Notes: generated by a model not told the origin, from the letters alone. A stretch of DNA of 64,000 nt from Carallia brachiata (GCA_021464245.1 JADCRB010000057.1:2537779-2601778); one strand, 5' to 3'. Positions 34,176-43,562 are shown, numbered from the stretch's first letter. Translations and numbers: made by a program.

Positions 34176-34372
34176 AATATACCCAAGGATCTGGGGAGGT
34201 GTAGATGAGACTAAAAAACAAATGAAAATTCAAGAAAAATAAAGAAATAAAAGGAAAAGATGAAAGAGTATAAACCAAATCTAGACAACAGTACGTGGCA
34301 TCGTTTCAGGAAGATCTATCTATAACTTAAGATACTTTGCCATAGGCTTTCACTTAAGTTAGTACGATAGGG

Positions 34373-35926
34373 TTACCAGTTTCCCCTACCAAAGATTATT
34401 CGTACTCTACCTGCCAAATTATGAATCTTCTTCACCCTCAAAACTTTGGTTGGGTCAAAGGTAGTATCCGTAAGGGTTTGCCATTTACCATCAATCTTTT
34501 TCTGGTATTGGAATTTCCATTTTACTGAGGGTGGATCTGTTTCAGAAAGAAGGGCCATGTAATAGGCAACAGGTTTCTGATAGTTCCAAGTTTTAAATTC
34601 CCTATGAATCTTATGAGTTTCAAGAAATGTATAAAAGTCTTTTTGTATTTCAGGCAAAATGTTTCCAAAATGCAAAAAGAACCATTCACGCATTTCTTTT
34701 CTTTTAACAGAATAAAAATCTTGTCTTAAAAAAGTTTTGTCTAAAACAAATTCTTTTTCAAGAACATTCAAAACATTATCTGTGATAGCAGAATAGGTTG
34801 GAGAGGTTGGTTGAGAAGGAGGACTATCCTGTGCAACCTGTTCTACTGGGTTTGATGTTTCACCATGTTCATAAACAGAGTGAGGGATTGTACTAGAATA
34901 TCTAGTGTGTTTAAATTTAGGATCAGGCAAGTCTGATGTAGAATGCCTTGGTTTATTAACAGGAATGTTGATAACAGATGGAATCTGTGATACATTACCT
35001 AGGTTTATTGTGGAAATAGAATCATCAGAAAACCTAGAACTAGCAGACCTAGGAATTCTGTCAAATTTCAAAGTGACTTTTCCATCACTAAATTGTTTAA
35101 TTTGGACTAAGTCCGGGTTTATTTCAGGAGGAGGTAATTCTGCCTGTGGGGCAGCTCCTTGAAGAATCCATTCAGTTGGAAAAGTGATGTCTTTCCATTG
35201 AATGGGTTTAGGAATTTGAACATTGGATCTTGTGAGATCCGTTTGGATCAAAAGTGTTTCACCTTTTACAGATTTCTGCAAATGTTTAATGGGAGTGAAT
35301 GCAGATGCTAACAGTCTATAATGAATGCGAAACATTAATGCAACCGGAATGGAACCAGGAAGCATATGATAATTATGAGTTTTAATTTGCAAAACTGCAG
35401 CTTTCAAAATGTTTTTATCCTTAAGAGAAATAGCCAAGTCAGGATAACAATCAAAAGAGATTGGTCCAGTGTTTAAAGTTGACTCAACAGTTCCTAGAAG
35501 AGAAGCTTGAAACTGAGTGTGTCGTGCATCCCTTAGGACTGCAAGAATAGAAGTGTCTAATCCTTCACGAGTGAGGGGTCGAAATGCAACTTGGATAAGT
35601 CCAATATGGATATATTCAAAGCCTTTTTGTTTATGAAGTTTAAGAGATTCAGGAGTCAAAAGAGTCACTTCTTTTAATGAATCTGAAAGATGTATGTCTC
35701 TTTGTTCAGTTTTAATATGAAGATCGGTTTTAAATGGAAGTTTATAAAAAATAGATTTAGACAGATGATATATCTGGCTTGGTTTAATACGTGGTATTTC
35801 CCAATTATCAATGTTTTTAAAATTTTCATATGTCATTTCTTCTCTGTTTACAACTCTACGGATCTCAGAGGAATCTGAGGTAGAAGAGTTTGAGAAAGAA
35901 GTGGATCTACAGAAATTTGGATCCAT
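34373..35926 (-). CDS. Unit B chimeric frame: movement-protein region fused to unknown-ORF fragment, 517 codons
   Basis: Begins with the same MDPNFCRSTSF start and carries the complete 30K-type movement domain with only a few substitutions relative to unit A (for example Leu to His and Pro to His near residues 70-77). After about residue 441 a 4.8-kb deletion joins it, in frame, to about 50 residues of the unknown ORF (around KPVAYYMALLSETD). It then reads through the micro-inverted segment and stops in the intergenic region. The joint leaves one long open frame, so a fusion product could in principle be made, but unit B has no promoter of its own in front beyond the complete region of unit C. 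Function is not assumed. Confidence 0.8.
   Translation of the reverse strand: MDPNFCRSTSFSNSSTSDSSEIRRVVNREEMTYENFKNIDNWEIPRIKPSQIYHLSKSIFYKLPFKTDLHIKTEQRDIHLSDSLKEVTLLTPESLKLHKQKGFEYIHIGLIQVAFRPLTREGLDTSILAVLRDARHTQFQASLLGTVESTLNTGPISFDCYPDLAISLKDKNILKAAVLQIKTHNYHMLPGSIPVALMFRIHYRLLASAFTPIKHLQKSVKGETLLIQTDLTRSNVQIPKPIQWKDITFPTEWILQGAAPQAELPPPEINPDLVQIKQFSDGKVTLKFDRIPRSASSRFSDDSISTINLGNVSQIPSVINIPVNKPRHSTSDLPDPKFKHTRYSSTIPHSVYEHGETSNPVEQVAQDSPPSQPTSPTYSAITDNVLNVLEKEFVLDKTFLRQDFYSVKRKEMREWFFLHFGNILPEIQKDFYTFLETHKIHREFKTWNYQKPVAYYMALLSETDPPSVKWKFQYQKKIDGKWQTLTDTTFDPTKVLRVKKIHNLAGRVRIIFGRGNW
34383..34448 (-). repeat. Micro-inverted 63-bp segment of the unknown ORF in unit B
   Basis: This segment is the reverse complement of 27601-27664, while the sequence right after it (GGGTCAAAGGTAGTATCC) is in direct orientation with 27662 onward. 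The inverted piece is bounded by ACCAAAG and CTTTGGT, inverted repeats present at both ends of the normal segment. Confidence 0.88.
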
Positions 35927-36124
35927 GTTTAAAAATAATAAAGATTTTGTTTATGATAGACTACTCCGGTTATACCCTGCAGCACACAGACTTATTGCCC
36001 TATCCGTCGGGACTTACTGCTGCTTACCTCTGCACTGGGTTCAATTGGAATCTAGTCTGGCTCACAACCAATATCCAAATTATTTAAAAACAGAATAAAC
36101 TTCTACAGATCTACAACCTTCCTA

Positions 36125-36137
36125 GGCTCTGATACCA
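36125..36137 (-). other. tRNA-Met primer binding site, unit B/C boundary
   Basis: The minus strand reads TGGTATCAGAGCC, identical to 34163-34175. Confidence 0.9.
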
Positions 36138-36842
36138 AATATACCCAAGGATCTGGGGAGGTGTAGATGAGACTAAAAAACAAATGAAAATTCAAGAAAA
36201 ATAAAGAAATAAAAGGAAAAGATGAAAGAGTATAAACCAAATCTAGACAACAGTACGTGGCATCGTTTCAGGAAGATCTATCTATAACTTAAGATACTTT
36301 GCCATAGGCTTTCACTTAAGTTAGTACGATAGGGTTACCAGTTTCCAGCCTATATACTGTGAATAAATTTGTTTTATAAAATAAGTTATAATAATGAGCA
36401 GTAAATAAGAACAGGAAAGAAGAACAATAAACAATAAACAGAAGAAAATAAGAACATAAACAGAAAGCAACCAACTCGGGAGGCAAGCCTACCACATCTG
36501 GTGCTTAATAATAAAACATAGAATAAGTAAAACTTTATTACATAAAGGAAGAGTACAGAAGGATAAACAGAAAAGACCTTATGAACAAGAGGGAGGACTT
36601 TTCTGGAGGATTTGGAAAATGATTTCTTAGAGAGAATGGGGAGGATAGATTTTAAGAGAGAGAGGAGGAGCCATCCAAGTTCTGCTTACAAATGAGGCAG
36701 AAGCCTGGTTTTATAGGGGAGAGGGGTACTGTTTAAGTATTGTTGCAGGACCGGTGGCATTTTTGAAATAAATGTGAACAGTACTACTGTTCATTGACCG
36801 GTGGCCTTTTTGCAATTTCTGCAAACAGTAAATAAACGGTGT
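36134..36842 (-). promoter_or_regulatory. Unit C intergenic region (complete promoter region)
   Basis: Colinear with 26104-26812. TATA box at 36709-36715, poly(A) signal at 36534-36539, GACCGGTGGC repeats at about 36749 and 36796. On the minus strand it reads directly into unit B's leader and movement-protein frame, so it is the only complete viral promoter placed in front of a movement-protein start in this window. Confidence 0.7.
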
Positions 36843-38438
36843 TTACATATCAAAAGGATCCTGGGCATACCCAGGAGGAAGAGTATCTTCCTGTTCTTCT
36901 TCTTCTTCACTTGAGTCTTCAGTATCCTTTGCTAAGTCAACAACCTTTTCAGAAGACTTCTTGGAGGAGGAAGGAGGTGTCAAGGCTTGAGACATTTCTT
37001 CCATGGTGGCAAGATATTCGTCTCGAGTTTTAGCTGTGGAGAGTTTAAACTGCCAATGAGTCTTTTCCGCCAAAAAAGCAGCATGATCTTTATTCATGGC
37101 TGGAAGCTGAGGGAAAGATGATTCTTTGGATTTCAAAAAGTCAGAACGGTGTTTAATAAGCCATTTTTCAACAGCTTTGGGTTTAACATTGGAAGGGATG
37201 TCATATTTGTTCCACCAACGAATATGGAAGGTTCTGACAACCATTCTTCCTGCTCTGTGGTTTACAAAAGAATAGTCCCATTTGAGGACCCATGGAATAA
37301 AAAAGTTTATGCAGAACGAAAAGATTTTGGGAAATTTCTTTTCTGGTTCTGGAGTTATATAGTGTTGTTCAAAGAGTTTATATGATGGAAGGAGTTCTTC
37401 CGGGAGAATGGAGACAGTACATCCAAAATAGTCCCACCATTGGAGAAACCAATTTGGAATTAAAGCTGGTTCAAAAGTTCGATCAAAATAAATAAGCCAA
37501 GTATGACGTCGTTTAGAGTTTTGATAGAAAAAGGCATTGAACCATGCCTGCTGATAATCCCAGTAGGAAAAGTACAAGGAAGGATCAGGATTATTAGGGT
37601 CAAGGTGTATGGTTTCCAAAAGAAATGGAGAACCAAAGTTTTGAGGGTGAAGAAGATTCATAATTTGGCAGGTAGAGTACGAATAATCTTTGGTAGGGTC
37701 AAAGGTAGTATCCGTAAGGGTTTGCCATTTACCATCAATCTTCTTCTGGTATTGGAATTTCCATTTTACTGAGGGTGGATCTGTTTCAGAAAGAAGGGCC
37801 ATGTAATAGGCAACAGGTTTCTGATAGTTCCAAGGTTTAAATTCCCAATTGGCGCCAAAACAATTTAAAACTGCACCAAAGGGGGTTCCAGAAAGCTTGG
37901 AGGGTTTAGTAGGAATATAACCGGCTTCAACTAAAAAGAGATTTTGAAAAATTTCTTTTTGCTGAAAATCAGTCCATGTATCCGAAGATAATGGTTTTAA
38001 AACATTTTGAGAAGTCTCCAGAGATGAAGATGAGACAATCTCCTTTTGTTTTAAAGTGGGTTTAGAAATTATACCTGAGGGTTTAGCTGGGTCCACCGGT
38101 TGTGGCGACTGTTTAGTAAGATTTTGGAGGGCTTGAAGAATTTCCGGGCTTTGAGCTAATTTGGCAGCCCATTCTTGAACTGCTAGCTCTTTTGACTTGG
38201 AAATTTTGGCTTCTAATTGTTTATTCTCGTCATCTTGGAGGACATCTGTCCAGGCTTTTTTAACAGTTTTAATGACTCTAGGATTTTGGTCCAGAGGGGT
38301 TTTAATGGCTTTAATGGCAGAAGCCATTAGTTTAATGGGGCCTGAGGCTTTTTTAGGAGATGGGCTCTGCACTGTTTCATCAGAAACTTGGGATTTGCCT
38401 TTGTCAAGTGTTTTGGATTTGGATTTTTTAGGGGGCAA
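36843..38438 (-). CDS. Viral ORF of unknown function, intact 531-codon copy (unit C)
   Basis: Starts MPPKKSKSKTLDKGK, a strongly basic N-terminus, followed by a Lys/Gln-rich helical stretch (about residues 38-130). The core (about 170-420) is unusually rich in Trp, Tyr and Phe, with blocks such as FGANWEFKPWNYQKPVAYYM, YFSYWDYQQAWFNAFFY, LIPNWFLQWWDYFG and RTFHIRWWNKYDI. The tail is acidic (SSEEEEEQED) and ends QDPFDM. No catalytic motif or membrane segment is evident. It overlaps the polyprotein 3' end by 112 bases in another frame. Its position matches the second ORF of florendoviruses as I recall it; its function is unknown to me. It is open throughout, unlike unit A. Confidence 0.85.
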   Translation of the reverse strand: MPPKKSKSKTLDKGKSQVSDETVQSPSPKKASGPIKLMASAIKAIKTPLDQNPRVIKTVKKAWTDVLQDDENKQLEAKISKSKELAVQEWAAKLAQSPEILQALQNLTKQSPQPVDPAKPSGIISKPTLKQKEIVSSSSLETSQNVLKPLSSDTWTDFQQKEIFQNLFLVEAGYIPTKPSKLSGTPFGAVLNCFGANWEFKPWNYQKPVAYYMALLSETDPPSVKWKFQYQKKIDGKWQTLTDTTFDPTKDYSYSTCQIMNLLHPQNFGSPFLLETIHLDPNNPDPSLYFSYWDYQQAWFNAFFYQNSKRRHTWLIYFDRTFEPALIPNWFLQWWDYFGCTVSILPEELLPSYKLFEQHYITPEPEKKFPKIFSFCINFFIPWVLKWDYSFVNHRAGRMVVRTFHIRWWNKYDIPSNVKPKAVEKWLIKHRSDFLKSKESSFPQLPAMNKDHAAFLAEKTHWQFKLSTAKTRDEYLATMEEMSQALTPPSSSKKSSEKVVDLAKDTEDSSEEEEEQEDTLPPGYAQDPFDM

Positions 38439-39472
38439 TATGGAGAAGGCCTGTTTTGGAGGAATTCACGAGTCAAAAAGTCAGGTAGTGAATTAGATTC
38501 TCCCTTAATATATTCAATATCAAAATCAAATATACTAAGTATAGCCTGCCATCTATCAAATCTTTGTTTAGAAGCAACATTTTTAACATCTTTTTCTAAA
38601 ATTTCTTTAGCAGACTTACAATCAATACGAAGCAAAAACTTTTGATTGAGTAAATCAGCTTGAAATTTAGAAATACATTTTACAATACTCAAAATTTCTT
38701 TTTGTATAATGTAATTTGTTTGAGCACCTTTCCAGTGTCCAGAAGTATATTGTAAAATATATTCCTGTCCATTAGAAAGTTGTTTTAAAATACCACCATA
38801 ACCAATGTCAGAGGCATCAGTCTCAACTATTTTAGGTGCAAGAGGGTCTGGAAGAGAGAGGCAAGGAATTTCCTTAACCATTTGTTTAATCTGTTGGACA
38901 GTTGAAGTATGTTCTTCTGTCCAGGAAGGAGGATTCTTCCTAAGGCGTTGGTGAAGAGGTTTACAGAGTTGACTAAGATTAGGATAGAAGTCTAAAACAT
39001 AGTTAAGACTTCCAAGGAATCTTTGCAACTGAGTTTTGTCAAGAATTTTGTCAGGAAATTTATCAACAAAGGATAAAGATCGCTGAATAGGAGTGATTGT
39101 TCCCTGGCAAATATGATGACCTAGGAAACGGATGTTTGTTTGGAACAGAGACATTTTAGGTTTAGAAATGACAAGGCCATTCTTCTTAGTGATAAAAAAA
39201 ATGTTTTTAAATGTTTAAAATGTTCTGTAATGGAATGAGAAAATACTAAGATATCATCAATGTAAACAATGATGAATGATGAATATGCAGCAAAAATATC
39301 ATTCATGATACGCTGAAATTCACTCGGAGCATTTTTCAATCCAAAAGGCATAACATTCTACTCATACTGTCCAAATGGAACAGTAAAGGCGGTTTTATAA
39401 CGGTCTTGTGAGGCAATTTGAATTTGCCAAAAACCTGATTTTAAATCAAATTTGGAGAATAAGAATGCAGAA
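38327..39472 (-). pseudogene. Unit C reverse transcriptase/RNase H, truncated and broken
   Basis: Keeps RT from SAFLFSKFDLKSGFW to the RNase H end. The active site YIDDILVF, PFGLKNAPS and TDASDIGYGG are visible. It is cut at 39472 by non-viral filler, so the RT N-terminus, protease, coat and movement parts are absent. A TAG at 39358-39360 replaces a Trp codon. An A-run at about 39193-39200 is one base shorter than in unit A, shifting the frame. The remaining frame runs to a stop at 38327, ending LLKKPQAPLN, and shows the true polyprotein C-terminus missing from unit A. Confidence 0.86.
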
Positions 39473-39524
39473 AAATAAAGAAGGTTGTAGGATTATATAT
39501 ATATATATGAATATGAATATGATG
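39473..39524. repeat. Right host junction: filler, (TA)n and ATGAAT repeat, palindrome arm
   Basis: After the last viral base comes about 20 bp of filler (AAAAATAAAGAAGGTTGTAGG, whose GAAGGTTGTAG also occurs inverted in the viral leader). Then follow TATATATAT and GAATATGAATATGATG, the reverse complement of the left junction. Confidence 0.7.
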
Positions 39525-39593
39525 TTTTGGATTCTAACATGGGAAAGGAGGATTCTAATCAAGAAAAGAAAGATGTATGATTTATAAGAGAAA

Positions 39594-39815
39594 ATAATTA
39601 TCTTTATTTTTTTTTTGTCTCAAACCGTCCAGTGTACAGTCCAATGGGCTGACTAATCTGAACCGACTCGGGTAGTACCTCAAAGGGTGGCAAAGGTCTC
39701 CCAGCAAATATTTAACGCGACTGCATTCCTAAACACTCGAACTCGAGACCTCTGATTAAGCGGTGATGGATCCCTGCCATCTGCACCAGCAATTGCTGGT
39801 ATAATTATCTTTATT
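39594..39815. repeat. 15-bp target duplication flanking the SINE
   Basis: ATAATTATCTTTATT occurs perfectly at 39594-39608 and 39801-39815, on either side of the SINE. This is the signature of LINE-machinery insertion. Confidence 0.9.
39609..39800 (-). mobile_element. tRNA-derived SINE, about 192 bp
   Basis: On the minus strand the element ends in a poly(A) tail (T run at 39607-39616) and carries a pol III B-box-like GAGTTCGAGTG (39734-39744) preceded by ATCAGAGGTCTC, like a tRNA T-arm. The region near 39770-39785 may be a drifted A box. Perfect 15-bp target duplications bound it. The family is not identified. Confidence 0.82.
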
Positions 39816-39858
39816 ATATAGTTTATAATTTAATGTACTTTCAAACCGTATGTGCAAA

Positions 39859-39859
<1 letters not shown>

Positions 39860-39902
<43 letters not shown>
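39860..39902. repeat. (TA)n(GA)n microsatellite
   Basis: An uninterrupted TATATATA run passes into GAGAGAGAG inside the MITE. Confidence 0.9.
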
Positions 39903-39904
<2 letters not shown>

Positions 39905-39977
39905 AATTACTTTCTCTTATAAATTACACATCTTCCTTAATTAGAATCCTCCTTTCCCATATTAGAATCCAAAACAT

Positions 39978-41099
39978 TAAGATTAGAGGTCTAAATTCAA
40001 ATCATTGGATATATCTCGAAAAATTATATATATTTTTTTTCTAATGAATATATATACATAATTTTATATAACATAAATTAATTTTATCATTTCTTTTTGT
40101 TTTAACTAAATTATACTTAAAATTTAATTTCTGCTCATATTTAAAATTAAATTAATTTGACTCATATTTTAAATAAATTAAATAAGGAATGCAGCTATGC
40201 TGTCACTAAGCACGCTTCACACACAGAAACACGCATACACTTTCCTGTTATTTGTAAGAACATGACTGCATGAATATAAATTAAATAGATACAGGTAAGC
40301 ATGCAGTTTTTTGGTAAAAATATTGAACAATTTATATATTTATTTATTTTTTAAAATTTAATTATTTAATAATTCATATTATATGTGGTAAGAATAAAGT
40401 AATCATTAAAATAAGAAATGAAACAAAATAACCCAGCAATGTCGGCATCTAGATTCTTTTGCTCATAAAAGACTGCCCAATTGTAAATAAAAAATAAATA
40501 ATAAGATATCCATTTAAAGATTATATAAAAAAAATATATGAATTACATACCTCTTTTAATTAATTATAGTATACTATTTATTTTAAATATTTTCCACTTA
40601 TATGTTTATGTTTTTTTTTTAGTATAGGAGAATATGAGTACATATTACTTAAACTCACTTTTTTATAAATATGAATATTAGACCTACACGATAAATGCAT
40701 CAACTCTTCTTCCCGTTTTCAATAAAAAAAGTGACAAATAAGAGAATTTCAGTCCTGCCATACCCAGGATTCTAAGAAATATCGTACAGACACTGAATTT
40801 ACCTTTATCACACTTTTTTGTCTTCCAAATAAGCCAATTGAATTATTAAGAAACAAAAGAGTTTATAACTTAACTCCCGTTTTAAGTTTTATTTGATGTG
40901 TTCCATTATTTGGTTGAATTTGTTAGGTTTGTTTGGAGCCAATTATTTTTGCCTTTCTTTTCTTTTTCTTATTCCCTCCACAAGAAAGGATCCAAATAAT
41001 ATAAAACATAATAAATCTAAAGCAATTCTTTATTTTGTTATTTTAAGGATATAATGACCAAGATAAATAAATTAAATAGAAATAAACTTAATTAATATA
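39978..41099. other. AT-rich DNA, no gene seen
   Basis: No supported coding or RNA gene. Short A/T tracts only. Confidence 0.5.
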
Positions 41100-41281
41100 C
41101 AACCTTGCTGAGAAGGATTTCGTTGGTGCGAGGCCCGTGGAGATCAGAAGGCGTGACGAATGAGCGCGATTATGTTCGCTTCTGGTTTCGATGGGCCGTA
41201 GTGGGCGGACATGCCATGATAAATTTAAAGCCAAGCCATTCACCTTGTCGTCCTCCGACTTTGAAGGAGTTAATAAACACC
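41100..41281 (-). pseudogene. Aldo-keto reductase fragment
   Basis: The minus strand reads GMSAHYGPSKPEANIIALIRHA, then after an internal deletion SDLHGPRTNEILLSK. Plant aldo-keto reductases of the AKR13/perakine-reductase-like group have G-C-M-G-M-S-x-x-Y-G-P-P-K-P-E, I-A-L-I-H-H-A and then a T-S-D-I-Y-G-P-H-T-N-E-I-L-L-G-K block with the catalytic Asp and Tyr. About ten residues between the two pieces are missing and the frame shifts, so it is dead. Upstream KVGGRQGEWLGF may be the preceding segment. The fragment ends beside a possible splice-donor-like AAGGTTGTA. An hAT MITE abuts its right side. Confidence 0.8.
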
Positions 41282-41289
41282 AACAGTAA

Positions 41290-41784
41290 CTAGGGATGTT
41301 GGTGAGTCAAGCCGAATCAAGTTTTGGAATATTTAAACTCGGTTAGTGAATGTATATCCTAAACTTGAACTTAGTTCGAGTTTGATTCGAGATTTAATAT
41401 TTGAGCTCCAGTTTAGTTCGATTTTAAACTTGACTCAAACTCGATTAGTTTAATTTTTTCTTTTGAAATTTTTATTAATCTGATTTCGATATAAGCTGAG
41501 CTTGCTTGGGTTAAAATTTTTTTAAAATTCTGCAATTGACATTCAATACAAGAATAATTAGTACACTAACATATTATCGAACATTTTATCGAGCATTATA
41601 TTGAACATATTACCGAACTTCTATCAAGCTTTTAATAATCTATCCACTAATATAAATGAACCGAATAACCTCTTCTTCAAAGCTCGGCTCGTTTAGTGAG
41701 ATAAAGCTTGAGGAAACGAGTCCTGAAATTTACATTGTCGAACAAGCTCGAACAAGCTTTTATGTATTAGTAATTAGCAGTCCT
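41290..41784. mobile_element. hAT-type MITE with perfect 8-bp target duplication
   Basis: Flanked by AACAGTAA at 41282-41289 and 41785-41792. The left end CTAGGGATGTTGG resembles the Ac/hAT terminus (C/T)AGGGATG. The right end read inward is AGGACTGCTAAT, partly complementary. The 495-bp interior is rich in TCGA/CTCGAGTTCG-type motifs and lacks a transposase frame. Confidence 0.75.
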
Positions 41785-41792
41785 AACAGTAA

Positions 41793-43562
41793 GCATGATA
41801 AATTGATTAAATTTAGCGTCTACATAATAGAAAAATTATAATTTAAAATTGAAAAAAAAAGAAGTTATAATTTTTTAGTTTGAATAACTTCTCCTCAATC
41901 ACATGTGAGATCATCCTTCTAAGTAAGAAGATCAAACCAAGAAATTGATCCTTTTCTTATAAAAAATTAATTAATAATATTATTATTATTAATTAGAGGC
42001 ACTAACCTTAAAGATATAATAATCTCATTTATGTTTAATCCATTAAACAAACATCTATTTTGACGGGTTGAAAATCAAACTATTATCAATAGCTACTAAT
42101 TAAATATTTTTCTTTGAGAAAATCAGCAAAAAGAAAATCACAAACATCCTAATATAATCAAAAAAATTAAAATAACTATAATAAATTATAAACACTAACC
42201 TTAATGAGATCCTATTTACATGAAAAAGTTAAAACATGCAATTAAGAAATCTAATTAAAAGAAAAAAAATACAAGTAAAGGATATTTATGCTTTTATAAT
42301 GTAAAAAAAAGAGGATTTTATTTATATGAGAATCTTAAATCTTTTCAAATTAAAAACTTAATTTTAATAGAATACTAAGAAAAATTATAATTACTTATAA
42401 TTTATTAAATTAAAAAATTCAGAAATCCTAAAATAAAGTTTTTGATAATCCAAGTACCATAGGCTATCACATTAGCATGTAAATTTTCTCTCTATTTCTG
42501 TTTTATATATACTAGTATTAAACCCGCTCATTAAATTTTAAATATTATTTTCTTAGAAAAGAAATTTAAAAGTATTGTTTTCTTTCTAAACAGATTTTAG
42601 AAGTAATATTTTTAGAATTGTTTAACTGCAAGTAAAGAAGAACATAGCGGCAAATAAGATTTAATTGCAAACCCACAAAAAAAAAAAAAAATCAAAACAA
42701 AAGACAGAAGGCATAACCAACATAATAGTTGAACGAATTAACAAAACCTGGAAAATGAACAGAAAGAGGACGGCTACTTGAGACAAATTAAAAAAAATAA
42801 TCTACTTGAGAACTCTCATAAAATTAACTTAAACCAAAAAAGAAATCAATATGAAAACTAATTGCTTGAGATTTATTTTGCTGCAAACTCACACTATCTA
42901 TAAATATGGGAGTAACAATTGCAAAGGAAGCAAAAATTGAAACATAACAGCAAGCACTCATACGTCGCAAAGTATTCAAGGAGATGCCTTCTTCAAGTCC
43001 AACAGAGGAGAGCCGCATAATTTCTTGGATAGGAGAAACATGAGAAAAAAGTTTGAGTGCCATGCAAAAGCAAAACTATCTAATCTCACAATTAAGTCCT
43101 TCTTTACAAAAAATAAAAAAAAATATAAAAAAGGAAGAAGAAGAGAAAATAGAAATAAATAAAATTAATATTGTAATAAAGTATCAAATTATTTCGAGAT
43201 CAAATTTAAATAAATGCAGAAGATAAATTGAGAAAAAAAAATAACCATAATAGAAAATTATTTGGATCTAAAATTGAAAATTCTAGTTAAATGAAAGCAA
43301 AATAATAATAAGGTAAGAAAGAATACTTATACTTTTATAATGTGAAAAAAAGAGTTGTATGCATATGAGAATCCTAACTTTTAATTTATAGAAATTGAAA
43401 TCTTAATTTTATTAGAATACTACAAAAGACTATAATTATTGAAATTCTAATTTTATTAGAATATTAATAAAAACAACAATTGTTTAGAATTTATTAAATT
43501 AAAAAATTAAAAAATCTCATAATTAAACTTTTAAGAATTTAAGTATCAGAGACTGCCACATA
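41793..43562. other. AT-rich DNA, no gene seen
   Basis: Contains decayed repeat-like phrases shared with 43560-44520. A possible repeat terminus ACTAGTATTAAACCCGCTCA occurs at about 42511 and ACTAGTAATAGACCCACG at 43972. No coding region is supported. Confidence 0.45.

Larger units (their letters stand above)
34172..36133 (-). mobile_element. Unit B: defective viral genome copy (1962 bp)
   Basis: From right to left it keeps the leader, about 441 codons of the movement-protein region, a fragment of the unknown ORF, a 63-bp inverted piece and the first 213 bases of the intergenic region. Relative to unit A it lacks about 4.8 kb (32640 to about 27820) and about 1.3 kb (27600 to about 26315), including all enzymes, the TATA box and the poly(A) signal. 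Head-to-tail neighbours on both sides suggest that it derives from a defective viral molecule or from rearrangement after integration. Confidence 0.85.
26104..39472 (-). mobile_element. Endogenous caulimovirid cluster (florendovirus-like), three tandem units
   Basis: All coding is on the minus strand. Unit A spans 26104-34171 (8068 bp, one genome equivalent), unit B 34172-36133 (deletion derivative), unit C 36134-39472 (truncated). Reasons for a plant pararetrovirus rather than an LTR element: a 30K-type movement-protein domain, a single intergenic promoter/poly(A) region per unit, no TG...CA LTR ends, no target duplication, integration in TA repeats, and a unit boundary at the tRNA-Met primer site. 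The gene order (MP, CP with zinc knuckle, PR, RT-RH, then an unknown ORF) fits what I recall of Florendovirus. Alternative: an MP-carrying LTR retrotransposon with about 700-bp repeats. All polyprotein copies are broken. Confidence 0.8.
39522..39977. mobile_element. Foldback MITE interrupted by a SINE
   Basis: Long inverted arms: 39522-39606 starts ATGTTTTGGATTCTAACATG and 39898-39977 is its reverse complement with roughly 10% mismatches (ATGTTTTGGATTCTAATATG when read inward). Removing the SINE and one target copy leaves about 250 bp. A (TA)n(GA)n tract (39860-39902) lies beside the right arm. No transposase. Confidence 0.85.

Noticed and set aside
39480..39490. Inverted piece of viral leader (GAAGGTTGTAG) at the right junction as proof of a fourth inverted unit
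   Set aside because: Only 11 bases match, too short to separate from chance or filler DNA.
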